From Comamonas sp009360615 (GTDB taxonomy: Bacteria; Pseudomonadota; Gammaproteobacteria; Burkholderiales; Burkholderiaceae_C): a stretch of DNA of 64,000 bases. Positions 1 to 8,425 of the stretch are shown here, piece by piece. Under the pieces are notes generated by a model. That model was not told the DNA's origin. It did not search any database and saw only the letters and a list, made by a program, of their open reading frames with translations. The DNA is taken from NCBI RefSeq assembly GCF_035784015.1, contig NZ_JALKOW010000001.1; one strand, 5' to 3'. The translations under genes and the position numbers were made by a program. The stretch's first letter is position 1. Each line of letters opens with the position of its first letter.

Positions 1-861
1 GGGTGCCGAGCCGTGCACGGGCTCGAACAGCGAGGGGAAGTTGCGGTCGGGGTTGAGGTTGGCCGAGGGTGCCAGGCCGATGGTGCCCGTGGTGGCAGGG
101 CCCAGGTCGGACAGGATGTCGCCGAAGAGGTTGGTGGCGGCCACCACATCGAAACGGCCGGGCTGCAGCACGAAGCGTGCGGTCAGGATGTCGATGTGCT
201 GCTTGTCCAGCGTGACCTCGGGGTAGGCCTTGGCCACGTCGTCGGCGCGCTTGTCCCACCAGGGCATGCTGATGGCGATGCCGTTGCTCTTGGTGGCCAG
301 GGTTACGTGCTTCTTGGCGCGACTCTGGGCCAGATCGAAGGCGTACCTGAGCAGGCGATCGGCCCCCTTGCGCGAGTAGACCGACTCCTGGATCACGATT
401 TCGCGGTCCGTGCCTTCGAACATCACGCCGCCCAGCGAGGTGTACTCGCCTTCGGTGTTCTCTCTCACCACGTAGTAGTCGATGTCGCCGGGCTTGCGGC
501 CGGCCAGGGGGCAGGGCACGCCTTCGAACAGGCGTACCGGACGCAGATTGATGTATTGGTCGAATTCGCGGCGGAACTTGAGCAGCGAGCCCCACAGCGA
601 TACATGGTCGGGCACGGTAGCGGGCCAGCCCACGGCACCGAAGAAGATGGCGTCCATGCCCGCAAGCTGCTCCTTCCAGTCGTCGGGCATCATCTGGCCG
701 TGTTTCGCGTAGTAGTCGCAGTGGGCCCAGTCGAAATGGTGGAACTCCAGCGGCAGATCGAAGCGCCTGGCTGCAGCCTGCAGTGCGCGCAGGCCTTCAG
801 GCATGACTTCCTTGCCGATGCCGTCGCCGGCGATGACTGCAATCTTTTTGGGAGTGGACAT
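1..861 (-). CDS. ttuC: Tartrate dehydrogenase-type NAD-dependent beta-decarboxylating dehydrogenase, 3' end cut off
   Basis: The first 287 residues of a protein of the isocitrate/isopropylmalate dehydrogenase superfamily; the usual length is about 360, and the rest lies beyond the left edge. It starts MSTPKKIAVIAGDGIGKEV, the standard nucleotide-binding start of the family. RREFDQYINLRPVRLF and VRENTEGEYTSLGG are substrate-loop motifs typical of the tartrate/D-malate branch; isopropylmalate dehydrogenases have a different loop. The expected reaction is NAD-dependent oxidation of tartrate or D-malate, with or without decarboxylation, in the cytoplasm. A LysR regulator is divergently transcribed next to it, the usual arrangement for ttuC/dmlA genes. 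Substrate (tartrate against D-malate) cannot be decided from sequence. Confidence 0.85.
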   Translation of the reverse strand, partial: MSTPKKIAVIAGDGIGKEVMPEGLRALQAAARRFDLPLEFHHFDWAHCDYYAKHGQMMPDDWKEQLAGMDAIFFGAVGWPATVPDHVSLWGSLLKFRREFDQYINLRPVRLFEGVPCPLAGRKPGDIDYYVVRENTEGEYTSLGGVMFEGTDREIVIQESVYSRKGADRLLRYAFDLAQSRAKKHVTLATKSNGIAISMPWWDKRADDVAKAYPEVTLDKQHIDILTARFVLQPGRFDVVAATNLFGDILSDLGPATTGTIGLAPSANLNPDRNFPSLFEPVHGSAP

Positions 862-989
862 GGTGCTTTCTCTGGAGTGTGTGGGAAGTCCAGGCTGCTC
901 AGGAGCCTGTGCCTGGCGGTATTCTGCACCGTGCTGAAATGAATACAATTGCATGATCGTGACCTGATTATTTACAGATCGTGCAGAAA

Positions 990-1925
990 ATGCCTTCCCC
1001 CGAAGATCTGCGTGTCTTCACCACCGTGGTGCGCAAAGCCAGCTTTGCAGAGGCGGCGGCCGCGCACCAGGCTTCGCCGGCCTTCGTCAGCAAGCGGATC
1101 CGCCTGCTGGAGCAGGAGCTGGGCGTGAAGCTGCTGCACCGCACCACGCGGCGGGTCGCTGTCACGGAGCAGGGTGAACGCGTCTACCACTGGGCGCAGC
1201 GCATTCTGGACGAGGTCGAGCACCTGCTGCAGGAGGTGGATGTGACGCGCCGCCAGCCGCGCGGGCTGCTGCGGGTGGCGACCAGCTTCGGCTTCGGCCG
1301 CAATGTGGTGGCGCCCGCGCTGTCACAGCTGATTGCGCAATATCCGGCGCTGCAGCTGCGCCTGGAAGTGTTCGACCGCATCGTCGATGTCGCGGCCGAG
1401 GGCTTCGATCTCGATGTGCGCGTGGGCGACGAGATCGCGCCGCACCTGATCACGCGGCATCTGGCCGACAACCACCGTGTGCTGTGCGCGGCCCCTGCCT
1501 ATGTGCAGCGGCGTGGCAGCCCGCGCACGCTCGACGAGCTGGCCGCACACGACTGCCTGGTCATCAAGGAGCGTGACCATGCGTTCGGTGTCTGGAAGCT
1601 GCGCTCGGGCAGTCAGGAGCGCAACGTGAAGGTGACCGGGCCGCTGTCCACCAATCATGGCGAGATGGCCGTGCAATGGGCGCGTGACGGCCATGGCATC
1701 GTGCTGCGCTCGCTCTGGGACGTGTCGGCCGATCTGCAGGCCGGACGCCTGGTGCAACTGCTGCCCGAGTGGCAGCAGCCGGCAAATATCTGGGCCGTGT
1801 ATCCGACGCGGCTCGATCGTTCGGCCAAGGTACGGGTCTGCGTCGAGTTCCTGCAGGAGTTCTTCAGCCGCCAGGCTCCCGCAGGATTCAGGGCTTCTAT
1901 AAAGAAAGAAGCTGCCATCGCTTGA
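990..1925 (+). CDS. LysR-family transcriptional regulator, likely controls the divergent tartrate dehydrogenase
   Basis: A 311-residue LysR regulator. Residues about 2-62 form the winged helix-turn-helix (EDLRVFTTVVRKASFAEAAA, then SPAFVSKRIRLLEQELG); the rest is the periplasmic-binding-like effector domain (LRVATSFGFGRNVVAPALS onward). The ATG at 990 fits the family start; a GTG three codons upstream (981) is possible and no clear ribosome site separates them. It is divergent from the tartrate dehydrogenase across about 130 bp, so it probably activates that gene with a dicarboxylic or hydroxy acid as co-inducer. The last residues (about IKKEAAIA) are encoded inside a large palindromic repeat, so the tail is probably not conserved. 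Confidence 0.88.
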   Translation: MPSPEDLRVFTTVVRKASFAEAAAAHQASPAFVSKRIRLLEQELGVKLLHRTTRRVAVTEQGERVYHWAQRILDEVEHLLQEVDVTRRQPRGLLRVATSFGFGRNVVAPALSQLIAQYPALQLRLEVFDRIVDVAAEGFDLDVRVGDEIAPHLITRHLADNHRVLCAAPAYVQRRGSPRTLDELAAHDCLVIKERDHAFGVWKLRSGSQERNVKVTGPLSTNHGEMAVQWARDGHGIVLRSLWDVSADLQAGRLVQLLPEWQQPANIWAVYPTRLDRSAKVRVCVEFLQEFFSRQAPAGFRASIKKEAAIA

Positions 1926-1987
1926 CATGCATGAATTTCAGATTGCTTTTGATCTGAAACGTATGCATAGCGAGCGAAAGCAGCTTC
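1908..1987. repeat. Large multi-segment palindrome overlapping the LysR 3' end
   Basis: Nested complementary arms: GAAGCTGC (1908-1915) with GCAGCTTC (1980-1987), TCGCT (1918-1922) with AGCGA (1969-1973), ATGCAT (1927-1932) with ATGCAT (1963-1968), and TTTCAGAT (1936-1943) with ATCTGAAA (1952-1959). It sits between convergent genes and includes the LysR stop codon. It could end transcription from either side, but there is no long T run. Similar imperfect AGCTGC/AGCGCT palindromes are, from memory, scattered in Comamonadaceae genomes; a weaker relative may lie near 30045-30092. Confidence 0.6.
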
Positions 1988-2031
1988 TATATTTGGCCCG
2001 ATGCCGCTGGGCGACTCAGGCCGGTTGCCAG

Positions 2032-2478
2032 TTATTGGGTCAGCGCGGCCTTCACGGCGGCGGACACCAGGCCCATATCGGCCTTGCCCGCCAGCTGCGT
2101 CTTGACGGCGCCCATCACCTTGCCCATGTCGCCGGGGCCGGAGGCACCCAGCTCGGCCACGATGGCCTGCACGGCCGCAGTGATCTCGGCTTCGCCCATG
2201 CGCGCTGGCAGGTAGACCTTGAGCACTTCCATCTCGGCCTTTTCCACATCGGCCAGATCGGCGCGATTGGCGGTTTCGAAGGCGGCGATGGAGTCCTTGC
2301 GCTGCTTGATCAGCTTGTCGACGATGGCGATGATGGCTGCGTCGTCGAGCTCGATGCGCTCGTCGACTTCCTTTTGCTTCATCGCGGCCTGCAGCAGGCG
2401 GATGGTGCCCAGGCGTGCGCTGTCCTTGGCACGCATGGCGGTCTTCATGTCTTCGGTAATCTGGGCTTTCAGGCTCAT
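2032..2478 (-). CDS. GatB/YqeY domain-containing protein
   Basis: A 148-residue protein matching the YqeY family along its length (MSLKAQITEDMKTAMRAKD, then LGTIRLLQAAMKQKEVDER). YqeY is related to the tail domain of the GatB subunit of tRNA amidotransferase; its role is uncertain, possibly tRNA or amidotransferase linked. The start at 2478 is set by an AAGGAGA ribosome site just upstream; a longer reading to 2553 lacks support. It follows rpsU on the same strand, but a strong terminator lies between them. The rpsU-yqeY neighbourhood is common in proteobacteria, where these genes are near dnaG/rpoD; those are absent here. Confidence 0.9.
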   Translation of the reverse strand: MSLKAQITEDMKTAMRAKDSARLGTIRLLQAAMKQKEVDERIELDDAAIIAIVDKLIKQRKDSIAAFETANRADLADVEKAEMEVLKVYLPARMGEAEITAAVQAIVAELGASGPGDMGKVMGAVKTQLAGKADMGLVSAAVKAALTQ

Positions 2479-2584
2479 GGCTTTCTCCTTGGGGTGGGCG
2501 AACGGCAGTCCGCGATGTGAGCGGCTTGGACTGACCGTGCGCTGGGAGGTCACTGCGCAGCCAGGCAGGCATGGCAGTGGCCAG

Positions 2585-2624
2585 AAAACAAAAAACCCGC
2601 GCCTGGCGTCCCGAGCGCGGGTTT
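2585..2624 (-). terminator. Rho-independent terminator of rpsU
   Basis: On the minus strand AAACCCGCGC (2624-2615) pairs with GCGCGGGTTT (2602-2593), followed by a T-rich run. It lies just after rpsU and separates it from the yqeY-like gene. Confidence 0.75.
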
Positions 2625-2660
2625 GCGGCTGTTTTAAGGCCGACTGGTCCTAATCAACGA

Positions 2661-2873
2661 TTAGTACAGCTTCTTGGGCAGTTGCATGCTGCGAACGCGC
2701 TTGTAGTGACGCTTCACGGCAGCAGCCTTCTTGCGCTTGCGCTCGGCTGTGGGCTTTTCGTAGAACTCGCGAGCACGCAGATCGGTCAGCAGACCCAGCT
2801 TTTCGATGGTGCGCTTGAAGCGGCGCAGGGCAACTTCATAGGGCTCGTTTTCTTTGACGCGGATGGTAGTCAT
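2661..2873 (-). CDS. rpsU: 30S ribosomal protein S21
   Basis: A 70-residue basic protein starting MTTIRVKENEPYEVALRRFK and ending in a lysine/arginine-rich tail (RKRKKAAAVKRHYKR). This is the full-length S21 family of proteobacteria. S21 joins the small ribosomal subunit late and helps pair mRNA with 16S rRNA during initiation. It is followed by its own terminator. A perfect TATAAT lies on the minus strand at 3007-3002, which would give a leader of about 125 nt. The long leader is a plausible place for translational control, but no known element is recognised. Confidence 0.97.
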   Translation of the reverse strand: MTTIRVKENEPYEVALRRFKRTIEKLGLLTDLRAREFYEKPTAERKRKKAAAVKRHYKRVRSMQLPKKLY

Positions 2874-3001
2874 TTAATTTCCAGATATATCTGTGCTGAC
2901 AGAGGGTTCTCGGGAAGATCGGGCCTGAGAGCCGTGAACAGCGGTTTCCCCGCCACTTTGTAACTAGTATGGCCGACGGGGTAATGCCAGCAAAGTCGAG
3001 C

Positions 3002-3007
3002 ATTATA
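3002..3007 (-). promoter_or_regulatory. Candidate -10 box for rpsU
   Basis: The minus strand reads TATAAT exactly. No good -35 hexamer is seen at 16-18 bp, so the assignment is tentative. Confidence 0.3.
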
Positions 3008-3023
3008 GACCAAGACTTGGGCT

Positions 3024-3046
3024 GCGTCTCGATTGGAGCGAGACGC
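3024..3046. repeat. Short perfect inverted repeat upstream of rpsU
   Basis: GCGTCTCG (3024-3031) and CGAGACGC (3039-3046) are perfect complements around a 7-nt loop. It has no T run and lies about 20 bp upstream of the candidate rpsU -10 box, so it may be an operator rather than a terminator. Confidence 0.4.
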
Positions 3047-3358
3047 GACCGTGCATCGGCCGCGCCTGACCGGTTTCTGAGGCCGCGGGCAGTGTGCTGC
3101 CACGGGCCTGGACCGTGCGTCGCCATTGTGCCCCGGTGCCAGCCCCGGCGCTCCGGGCGAGTGCGTGAGGGCGCGTTGCCGGATGGGCAATGCGGGAGCG
3201 CGCTGCTGTCCGGGCACCACGCGGCCCATCGTGCCTCTGGGGTTTGTGGGGAGTATTTTGTGCACGTAAATTGCATACAGTTTGGGGGCTCTGTTTCTTG
3301 ACTCAAGTCAGGAGGCGAGTGGCCTGGTGCCTTTGCGCATCCCTGTTTTTCCGTGTCC

Positions 3359-3364
3359 AAGGAG
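3359..3364 (+). promoter_or_regulatory. Ribosome binding site selecting a TTG start
   Basis: AAGGAG lies 8 nt before the TTG at 3373 and decides the start of the BMP-family lipoprotein. Confidence 0.6.
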
Positions 3365-3372
3365 CTGTTATC

Positions 3373-4422
3373 TTGTCCAGCGTTTCTCATCCCTCATTGG
3401 TTTCGCGTCGTCAATGGATGGCTTCGGCCATCGCCGTCCCCGGCTTGCTGGCGCTGACGGCCTGTGCTGGCAGGGCCCAGGCTCCCGGCGCGGCTGCGAC
3501 CGGCCGCTCTCTGGTGGTGGGCGGCCTGTTTGCCGGCTCGCGCAGCGACAGGGGCTTCATGGAGGCCGGCTGGCACGGTCTGGAAAAGGCCCGCCGGGAA
3601 CTGGGCGTGCAGACCCGGTTTCTCGACGGTATGGCGCCCAGAAAGGAGTTGCTGGAGCCGGCTCTCGCGCAACTGGCCGAGCAGGGGGCGCAACTGGTGA
3701 TTGCCCATGGCGGGCAGAACAATCAGGCCGCAGCCGAGGTCGCGGCGCGCTTTCCCAGGACTCAGTTCGTCGTGACCCAGGGCGCGGTGCAGGGGAGCAA
3801 TCTTTGCAGCTATGACGTGCTGCAGGAAGAGTCGGCCTATCTGGCCGGCGTGCTGGCGGCGCTGACCACCAGGACCGGTGTGGTCGGCCACATGTCGGGC
3901 ATTCGCGTTCCGCCGGGTCTCAAGGGGCGTGCTGCCTATGCGGCCGGCGTGCGCGATACCGATCCCAGGGTCAAATTGCTGACGAACTTTTCGGGCGATC
4001 AGGACGACAACGCCCTGTCGCTGCGCATTGCCAGGGCCCAGATGGCTGCCGGCGCCGATGTGATCTTCACCATGCTCAACGCCGGCCGCGATGGTGTGAC
4101 CCAGGCCTGCCGCGAGGCGGGCACGCGCCAGATCGGCAATGTGATCGACTGGACCACGGTGGATCCGCAGGTGTTTGTCGCTTCGGCCTGGGCCGATGTG
4201 GGTATGGGTGTGTTCTTGGCCGTCAAGGACATGCAGGAGCGCGGTGCGCCCGGCCCGGGTATTCGCAAGATCGGTCTGAGCGATCCGGCGGCCGTGCGCC
4301 TGACCATGGGCCCGGCAGTGGCGCCCGCTGTGCGCGAGCGCGTGGCAAGGGCATCCGCGTCCATCGCCTCCGGGCAGCTCAAGGTGCCCGAGCACTATGC
4401 AGGCCTGGAATTTCCCGCCTGA
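3373..4422 (+). CDS. BMP-family substrate-binding lipoprotein
   Basis: A protein of about 349 residues in the basic membrane protein (BMP/Med) family, whose characterised members bind nucleosides for an ABC importer. The TTG start at 3373 has an AAGGAG ribosome site. The signal region contains a twin arginine (SRRQWMASA) and a lipobox-like LTAC, suggesting a lipid-anchored, possibly Tat-exported protein. The body reads LVVGGLFAGSRSDRGFMEAGW and VIAHGGQNNQAAAEVAARFP, both typical. No ABC ATPase or permease gene is next to it, so it is an orphan binding protein or a sensor component. The following genes run on the opposite strand. Confidence 0.8.
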   Translation: MSSVSHPSLVSRRQWMASAIAVPGLLALTACAGRAQAPGAAATGRSLVVGGLFAGSRSDRGFMEAGWHGLEKARRELGVQTRFLDGMAPRKELLEPALAQLAEQGAQLVIAHGGQNNQAAAEVAARFPRTQFVVTQGAVQGSNLCSYDVLQEESAYLAGVLAALTTRTGVVGHMSGIRVPPGLKGRAAYAAGVRDTDPRVKLLTNFSGDQDDNALSLRIARAQMAAGADVIFTMLNAGRDGVTQACREAGTRQIGNVIDWTTVDPQVFVASAWADVGMGVFLAVKDMQERGAPGPGIRKIGLSDPAAVRLTMGPAVAPAVRERVARASASIASGQLKVPEHYAGLEFPA

Positions 4423-4452
4423 AGGGATGGTGAGCCTCGGGCAGACAGCCCG

Positions 4453-4478
4453 AAAGGAGGGTTCAACCCCCCTTTGTT
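4453..4478 (+). terminator. Probable terminator between convergent genes
   Basis: AAAGGAGGGT pairs with ACCCCCCTTT around a 3-nt loop, with one internal mismatch. It lies just after the BMP gene and before the convergent flavoprotein gene end. T run is short. Confidence 0.4.
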
Positions 4479-4508
4479 CATGGCAGCTTTCGCTTCGACT
4501 GTCGCTGC

Positions 4509-5777
4509 TCAGGCCGGCATTGGCCGCTTTTCCGCCATGGCCTGGGCGCAGGCGGCTGCACTGGCCCAGGCCCACTGGAAGTTGTAGCCCCCCAGCCAGC
4601 CGGTGATGTCGACCACCTCGCCGATAAAGTACAGGCCCGGCCGGGTCTTGCACTCCATGGTTTGCTGGGACAGCACCCTGGTGTCCACACCGCCCAGCGT
4701 GACCTCGGCCTTCTTATAGCCTTCGGTGCCCGTGGGGGTGATCTCCCAGCGCGACAGCTGTTCGGCCAGCCTGGTCAGTGCCTTGTCGCTGGCCTCGTTG
4801 ATGGGGCGCTGCAGCTCGGGCATGCGACCGACCCAGGCATCGGCCAGGCGCGCGGGCAGGTGGGCGGCCAGCTCGTTGACCACCAGCTTGCGCGAGTGGA
4901 GCTTGGCCTGGGCCAGCACCTCGGCCAGATCCACGCCAGGCAGCAGGTTGATCTGCAGCGGGGTGCCGGGCTTCCAGTAGCTGGAGATTTGCAGTACCGC
5001 AGGACCGGAGAGGCCGCGATGGGTGAACAGCAGATCCTCGTGGAAGCTCATGCGCTCCTTCTTGCTGCCGGTGCTGATTTCCACGGGCAGGGCCAGACCG
5101 GCCAGGCCCGCGTAGGGCAGCCAGCCTTCGCCATCGAAGGTCATGGGCACCAGGCCGGGCGTGCGTTCGATCAGCGGCAGATCGAACTGCTGGGCCAGCC
5201 GGTAGCCGAAGTCGGTGGCACCGATCTTGGGAATGCTCAGACCTCCGGTGGCAATGACCAGATTGGCAGCCTGCACCATGCCGCGATCGGTTTGCACTTG
5301 ATAGCTGCCAGCGCTCTCGGCATCTGATGGCGAAAGCACGACCTGTCTGACCTGGCAAGGCTGCCAGCGCTGCACGCCGCCCGCCGTGCACTCGGCCAGC
5401 AGCATGGCGATGATGTCCTCGGCCGAATGGTCGGCAAACAGCTGGCCCTTGTGCTTTTCGTGATGGGCAATGCCGTGTCTGTCCATCAACGTGATGAAGT
5501 CGGCTGGCGTGAAGCGCGACAAGGCCGAGCGGCAGAACTGTGGGTTCTGCCCGACAAAATGCCTGTGCGGCGCACGCACGTCCAGATCGCGATTGGTGAA
5601 GTTGCAGCGCCCGCCGCCCGAGATGCGGATCTTTTCGGCCACCTTGGGCGCATGATCGATCAGCAGCACTTTCAGGCCCTGCTGGCCGGCCCGGGCCGCG
5701 CAGAACAGGCCGGCGGCACCGGCACCGATGATGATGGCGTCGAAAATCTGGAAGGAGACCTGTGGGGTGGAGGACAC
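4509..5777 (-). CDS. NAD(P)/FAD-dependent oxidoreductase, HI0933/YhiN (BaiN) family
   Basis: A 422-residue flavoprotein. The Rossmann FAD motif is DAIIIGAGAAGLFCAARAG near residue 13, followed by EKIRISGGGRCNFTNRD, the signature of the HI0933-like family. A second conserved block (VIATGGLSIPKIGATDFGY) and the C-terminal GGYNFQWAWASAAACAQ complete the fold. Family length is about 400, so it is intact. The cellular substrate of this family is not settled; bile-acid reductase BaiN is a distant member. The gene is monocistronic, convergent with the BMP gene and separated from the thioesterase by about 190 bp. Confidence 0.9.
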   Translation of the reverse strand: MSSTPQVSFQIFDAIIIGAGAAGLFCAARAGQQGLKVLLIDHAPKVAEKIRISGGGRCNFTNRDLDVRAPHRHFVGQNPQFCRSALSRFTPADFITLMDRHGIAHHEKHKGQLFADHSAEDIIAMLLAECTAGGVQRWQPCQVRQVVLSPSDAESAGSYQVQTDRGMVQAANLVIATGGLSIPKIGATDFGYRLAQQFDLPLIERTPGLVPMTFDGEGWLPYAGLAGLALPVEISTGSKKERMSFHEDLLFTHRGLSGPAVLQISSYWKPGTPLQINLLPGVDLAEVLAQAKLHSRKLVVNELAAHLPARLADAWVGRMPELQRPINEASDKALTRLAEQLSRWEITPTGTEGYKKAEVTLGGVDTRVLSQQTMECKTRPGLYFIGEVVDITGWLGGYNFQWAWASAAACAQAMAEKRPMPA

Positions 5778-5970
5778 GGCGGGCAGGGCGCTGGGGCACG
5801 AACAACAAAGCCGGCCATTGTCCCAGATGGCTGCTCAACGGGGTTTGAGGGGATGACAAAGTCCCGGAATGCGGGGATCGTGATGCCTGCGCAGCCGCCA
5901 GCCCGTGGTCCTGTTGGGATATGCGGCGGGCCCCTGCATGTGCCAGGGATCACTTCTAGAATCGCGCCCC

Positions 5971-6450
5971 ATGAATACACCATCCCACCAGCTGAGCATG
6001 ACCGTGCTCATGTCGCCTGACATGGCCAACTTCTCCGGCAATGTGCACGGCGGCGCCATCCTGAAACTGCTGGACCAGGTCGCCTATGCCTGCGCCAGCC
6101 GCTACGCGGGGCGCTATGTCGTGACGCTGAGCGTGGACCAGGTGATGTTTCTGCAGCCCATTCATGTGGGCGAGCTGGTGACGTTTCTGGCCAGCGTGAA
6201 CCATACCGGCAAGTCGTCCATGGAAATCGGCATCAAGGTGATCGCCGAGGAGATCCGCAGCCAGGTGGTTCGCCACGTGAACAGCTGCTTCTTCACCATG
6301 GTGGCTGTGGATGATGACAAAAAGCCTGCTCCCGTGCCTGCGCTGCAGCTGGAGACCGACGAGGAAAAGCGCCGCTGGAACGCTGCCATCATTCGCAAGG
6401 AGCTGCGCAAGGAGCTGGCCGAGCGCTTCGCCGAAACGCGTACCTCCTGA
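5971..6450 (+). CDS. Acyl-CoA thioesterase, hotdog fold (YciA/BFIT type)
   Basis: A 159-residue hotdog-fold thioesterase. ANFSGNVHGGAILKLLDQVA is the family motif holding the catalytic aspartate. VTLSVDQVMFLQPIHVGELV and the C-terminal charged helix (EKRRWNAAIIRKELRKEL) also fit acyl-CoA hydrolases of the YciA/Acot group. The expected reaction is hydrolysis of acyl-CoA to free acid and CoA in the cytoplasm. The ATG at 5971 is chosen because the domain starts there; an upstream in-frame extension is not conserved-looking. The gene stands alone. Confidence 0.9.
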   Translation: MNTPSHQLSMTVLMSPDMANFSGNVHGGAILKLLDQVAYACASRYAGRYVVTLSVDQVMFLQPIHVGELVTFLASVNHTGKSSMEIGIKVIAEEIRSQVVRHVNSCFFTMVAVDDDKKPAPVPALQLETDEEKRRWNAAIIRKELRKELAERFAETRTS

Positions 6451-6550
6451 TCCGCGTAGCCACCGCAGTGCAAGGCATGGCCTCTCGGCGGCAGCACCGG
6501 ATCGCAGTCTCGGTCGGAAGCCGCAGCCCTGCCCGGGAAGCGGGCGCCGC

Positions 6551-7351
6551 TCAGGCTGCCTCTGATTGCGGCACGGCCTGAGAGTGCTTCTGCCAGGCGG
6601 CAATGCCCTGGACCACATCGCCGACGACGATGATGCTGGGGCTGCCCAGGCCGTGCTCGGCGATGCTCTGAGGCAAATCCTTCAGGAAAGTCAGTGCATG
6701 GCGCTGGTGAGGCAGGCTGGCATGCTGGATCACGGCCACGGGCGTGCTGCCGGGCAAGCCGCTGAGCAGCTCGCTGCTGATGCGCTCGACGCTGCTCACT
6801 CCCATGTAGATCACCAGCGTCAGCTTGGCGGCATGGGCCGTTGAGGCGATCAGCCGCCAGTCGGGGCCGCTGTCGCCGGGTTTGGCATGGCCGGTCATGA
6901 ACAGCACGCCATGCGCGCGGTCGCGGTGGGTCAGCGGGGCGCCCAGGCTGCTCAGGCCCGCGAGGCCGGAGGTGATGCCGTTGATCACGTCCACCTCGAT
7001 GCCGGCTGCGCGCAGATGCTCCACCTCCTCGCCGCCCCGGCCGAAGATGAAGGGATCGCCCCCCTTGAGGCGCACCACGCGTTCGCCGTCCTGCACGGCC
7101 GCAATCATGAGCTTTTCGATAAAGGCCTGGGGGGTGCTCTTGCAGCCGCCGCGCTTGCCCACGTAGATCACGCGGGCAGCAGGCGAGGCGTGGCTCATCA
7201 CGCCGTCGCTGACCAGATCGTCGACAAACAGCACGCTGGCTGCGGCAATGGCCTTGGCGGCCTTGATGGTCAGCAGTTCGGGATCGCCGGGGCCGGCACC
7301 GACCAGGGTGCAGGAGCCGCGCTGATGGGGGGGGGTCGAAATGACAGTCAT
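6551..7351 (-). CDS. cobA: Uroporphyrinogen-III C-methyltransferase (SUMT)
   Basis: A 266-residue SAM-dependent methyltransferase that methylates uroporphyrinogen III at C-2 and C-7 to precorrin-2, the branch point to siroheme and cobalamin. The motifs LVGAGPGDPELLTIKA (start) and RLKGGDPFIFGRGGEE (about residue 92) are the SAM- and substrate-binding signatures. It is a single-domain CobA, not fused to a CysG oxidase domain. It begins 11 bp after ybiB ends, so the two are probably co-transcribed. In beta-proteobacteria this pair often sits beside nitrate or nitrite assimilation genes; those are not present here. Confidence 0.95.
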   Translation of the reverse strand: MTVISTPPHQRGSCTLVGAGPGDPELLTIKAAKAIAAASVLFVDDLVSDGVMSHASPAARVIYVGKRGGCKSTPQAFIEKLMIAAVQDGERVVRLKGGDPFIFGRGGEEVEHLRAAGIEVDVINGITSGLAGLSSLGAPLTHRDRAHGVLFMTGHAKPGDSGPDWRLIASTAHAAKLTLVIYMGVSSVERISSELLSGLPGSTPVAVIQHASLPHQRHALTFLKDLPQSIAEHGLGSPSIIVVGDVVQGIAAWQKHSQAVPQSEAA

Positions 7352-7362
7352 GACGGGGTATC

Positions 7363-8367
7363 TCAGTCGGGGCTGCGGTTATAGGCCTGCAATGCGGCGC
7401 GGCAGGCGGCTGCGCCGGCATCTGTGGCCTGCATGGCCCGGTGCAGGGCCTGTATCTGTTCCAATTGTTGCGCGATCGGCGCCGGCACAGGTTGCTGGCC
7501 GTTCAGAATGTCCATCGTCAGCCGGGCCGTCTGCTCGGCATCCAGATCTTGTTCCGGGGCGCTGCTCTGCGCGCCGGATGTGAGCTGGCTGCTATGCAGC
7601 GAGGAGCGCTCGAAGCAGATTTCTCCGGCGATCACGCCCGTGCTCACGGGTTCGCGGTGGGGGGCGGCCACGGCCTCGCCCTCCGTGCCGCGTACCAGCA
7701 GCGCACTGGCCGCGCGCAGGGCCAGCGTCTGGAGCATGGGCTGGGCATAGGCTGGATGGGTGTAGCTGGCCAGCACCAGCCCGGATTGTGCGGTGCCGGG
7801 TCCATGGATGGGGTCCAGCAGCTTCACGATGCTGTGCGCGGGGTTGCGCAGGCCCATCTGGCGGCGAATCTGCAGCAGCCGATCCAGCGGCGCCAGCAGA
7901 TGACGGGTCTGCATCCAGACCTTGTCGCCGCTGCCCAGGGGGGCGGGACGCTCAAGCGTGCTCCAGCCCAGCTGCCGCCACACCTGGTCCGTACCCAGGC
8001 GCCGGTCCTCGGTATGGCTGCCATGCACCAGCACGGGCAGGCCTTTTTGTGCCAGAAGTCCTGCGAGCAGCGGCGTGAGGTTGGCCAGCTTGCGTGAGCC
8101 GTTGTAGCTGGGGATGACCACCACGGGCTGGGCCTCATGGGCCTGCGGCCATGCGGGGAGACGCTGCTGGGTGGCGTCCAGAAAGCCCGCCAGTTCCTCG
8201 GCGCTCTCGCCCTTGAAGCGCATGGCAATGCAAAAGCCGCCCAGCTCCAGGTCGCTGACCTTGCCGTCCAGCACCTGCCCCATCAGATCGCAGGCCTGGT
8301 CCCGCGAAAGAGAGCGCGCGCCCTTGGTGCCGCGACCGATTTCCTTGATGTAGTGGCTGATGCTCAT
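7363..8367 (-). CDS. ybiB: YbiB/TrpD2-family nucleic-acid-binding protein (anthranilate phosphoribosyltransferase fold)
   Basis: A 334-residue relative of anthranilate phosphoribosyltransferase. The start MSISHYIKEIGRGTKGARSL matches YbiB, and the central VVVIPSYNGSRKLANLTPLL replaces the PRPP-binding loop of true TrpD. E. coli YbiB (TrpD2) is known to bind DNA and RNA without the TrpD reaction, so a biosynthetic role is unlikely. The ATG at 8367 is chosen over an upstream one because the conserved sequence starts there. It is the first gene of a two-gene unit with cobA. Confidence 0.88.
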   Translation of the reverse strand: MSISHYIKEIGRGTKGARSLSRDQACDLMGQVLDGKVSDLELGGFCIAMRFKGESAEELAGFLDATQQRLPAWPQAHEAQPVVVIPSYNGSRKLANLTPLLAGLLAQKGLPVLVHGSHTEDRRLGTDQVWRQLGWSTLERPAPLGSGDKVWMQTRHLLAPLDRLLQIRRQMGLRNPAHSIVKLLDPIHGPGTAQSGLVLASYTHPAYAQPMLQTLALRAASALLVRGTEGEAVAAPHREPVSTGVIAGEICFERSSLHSSQLTSGAQSSAPEQDLDAEQTARLTMDILNGQQPVPAPIAQQLEQIQALHRAMQATDAGAAACRAALQAYNRSPD

Positions 8368-8425
8368 GATTAACGCAATTGTCGCTATAAAAACCATGTG
8401 TTGTCAGACGATTTGGTTATATCAA

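Larger units (their letters stand above)
2874..3372. other. Divergent intergenic region between rpsU and the BMP-family gene
   Basis: Roughly 500 bp with no supported gene. It holds the candidate rpsU -10 box, a short perfect hairpin, and presumably the promoter of the BMP-family gene. An upstream in-frame extension of the BMP gene through this region exists but lacks a ribosome site. Confidence 0.6.

Noticed and set aside
4451..4480. GGTTCAACCC as a tRNA T-arm
   Set aside because: No acceptor stem, anticodon arm or CCA-compatible end; it folds as a terminator-like hairpin.
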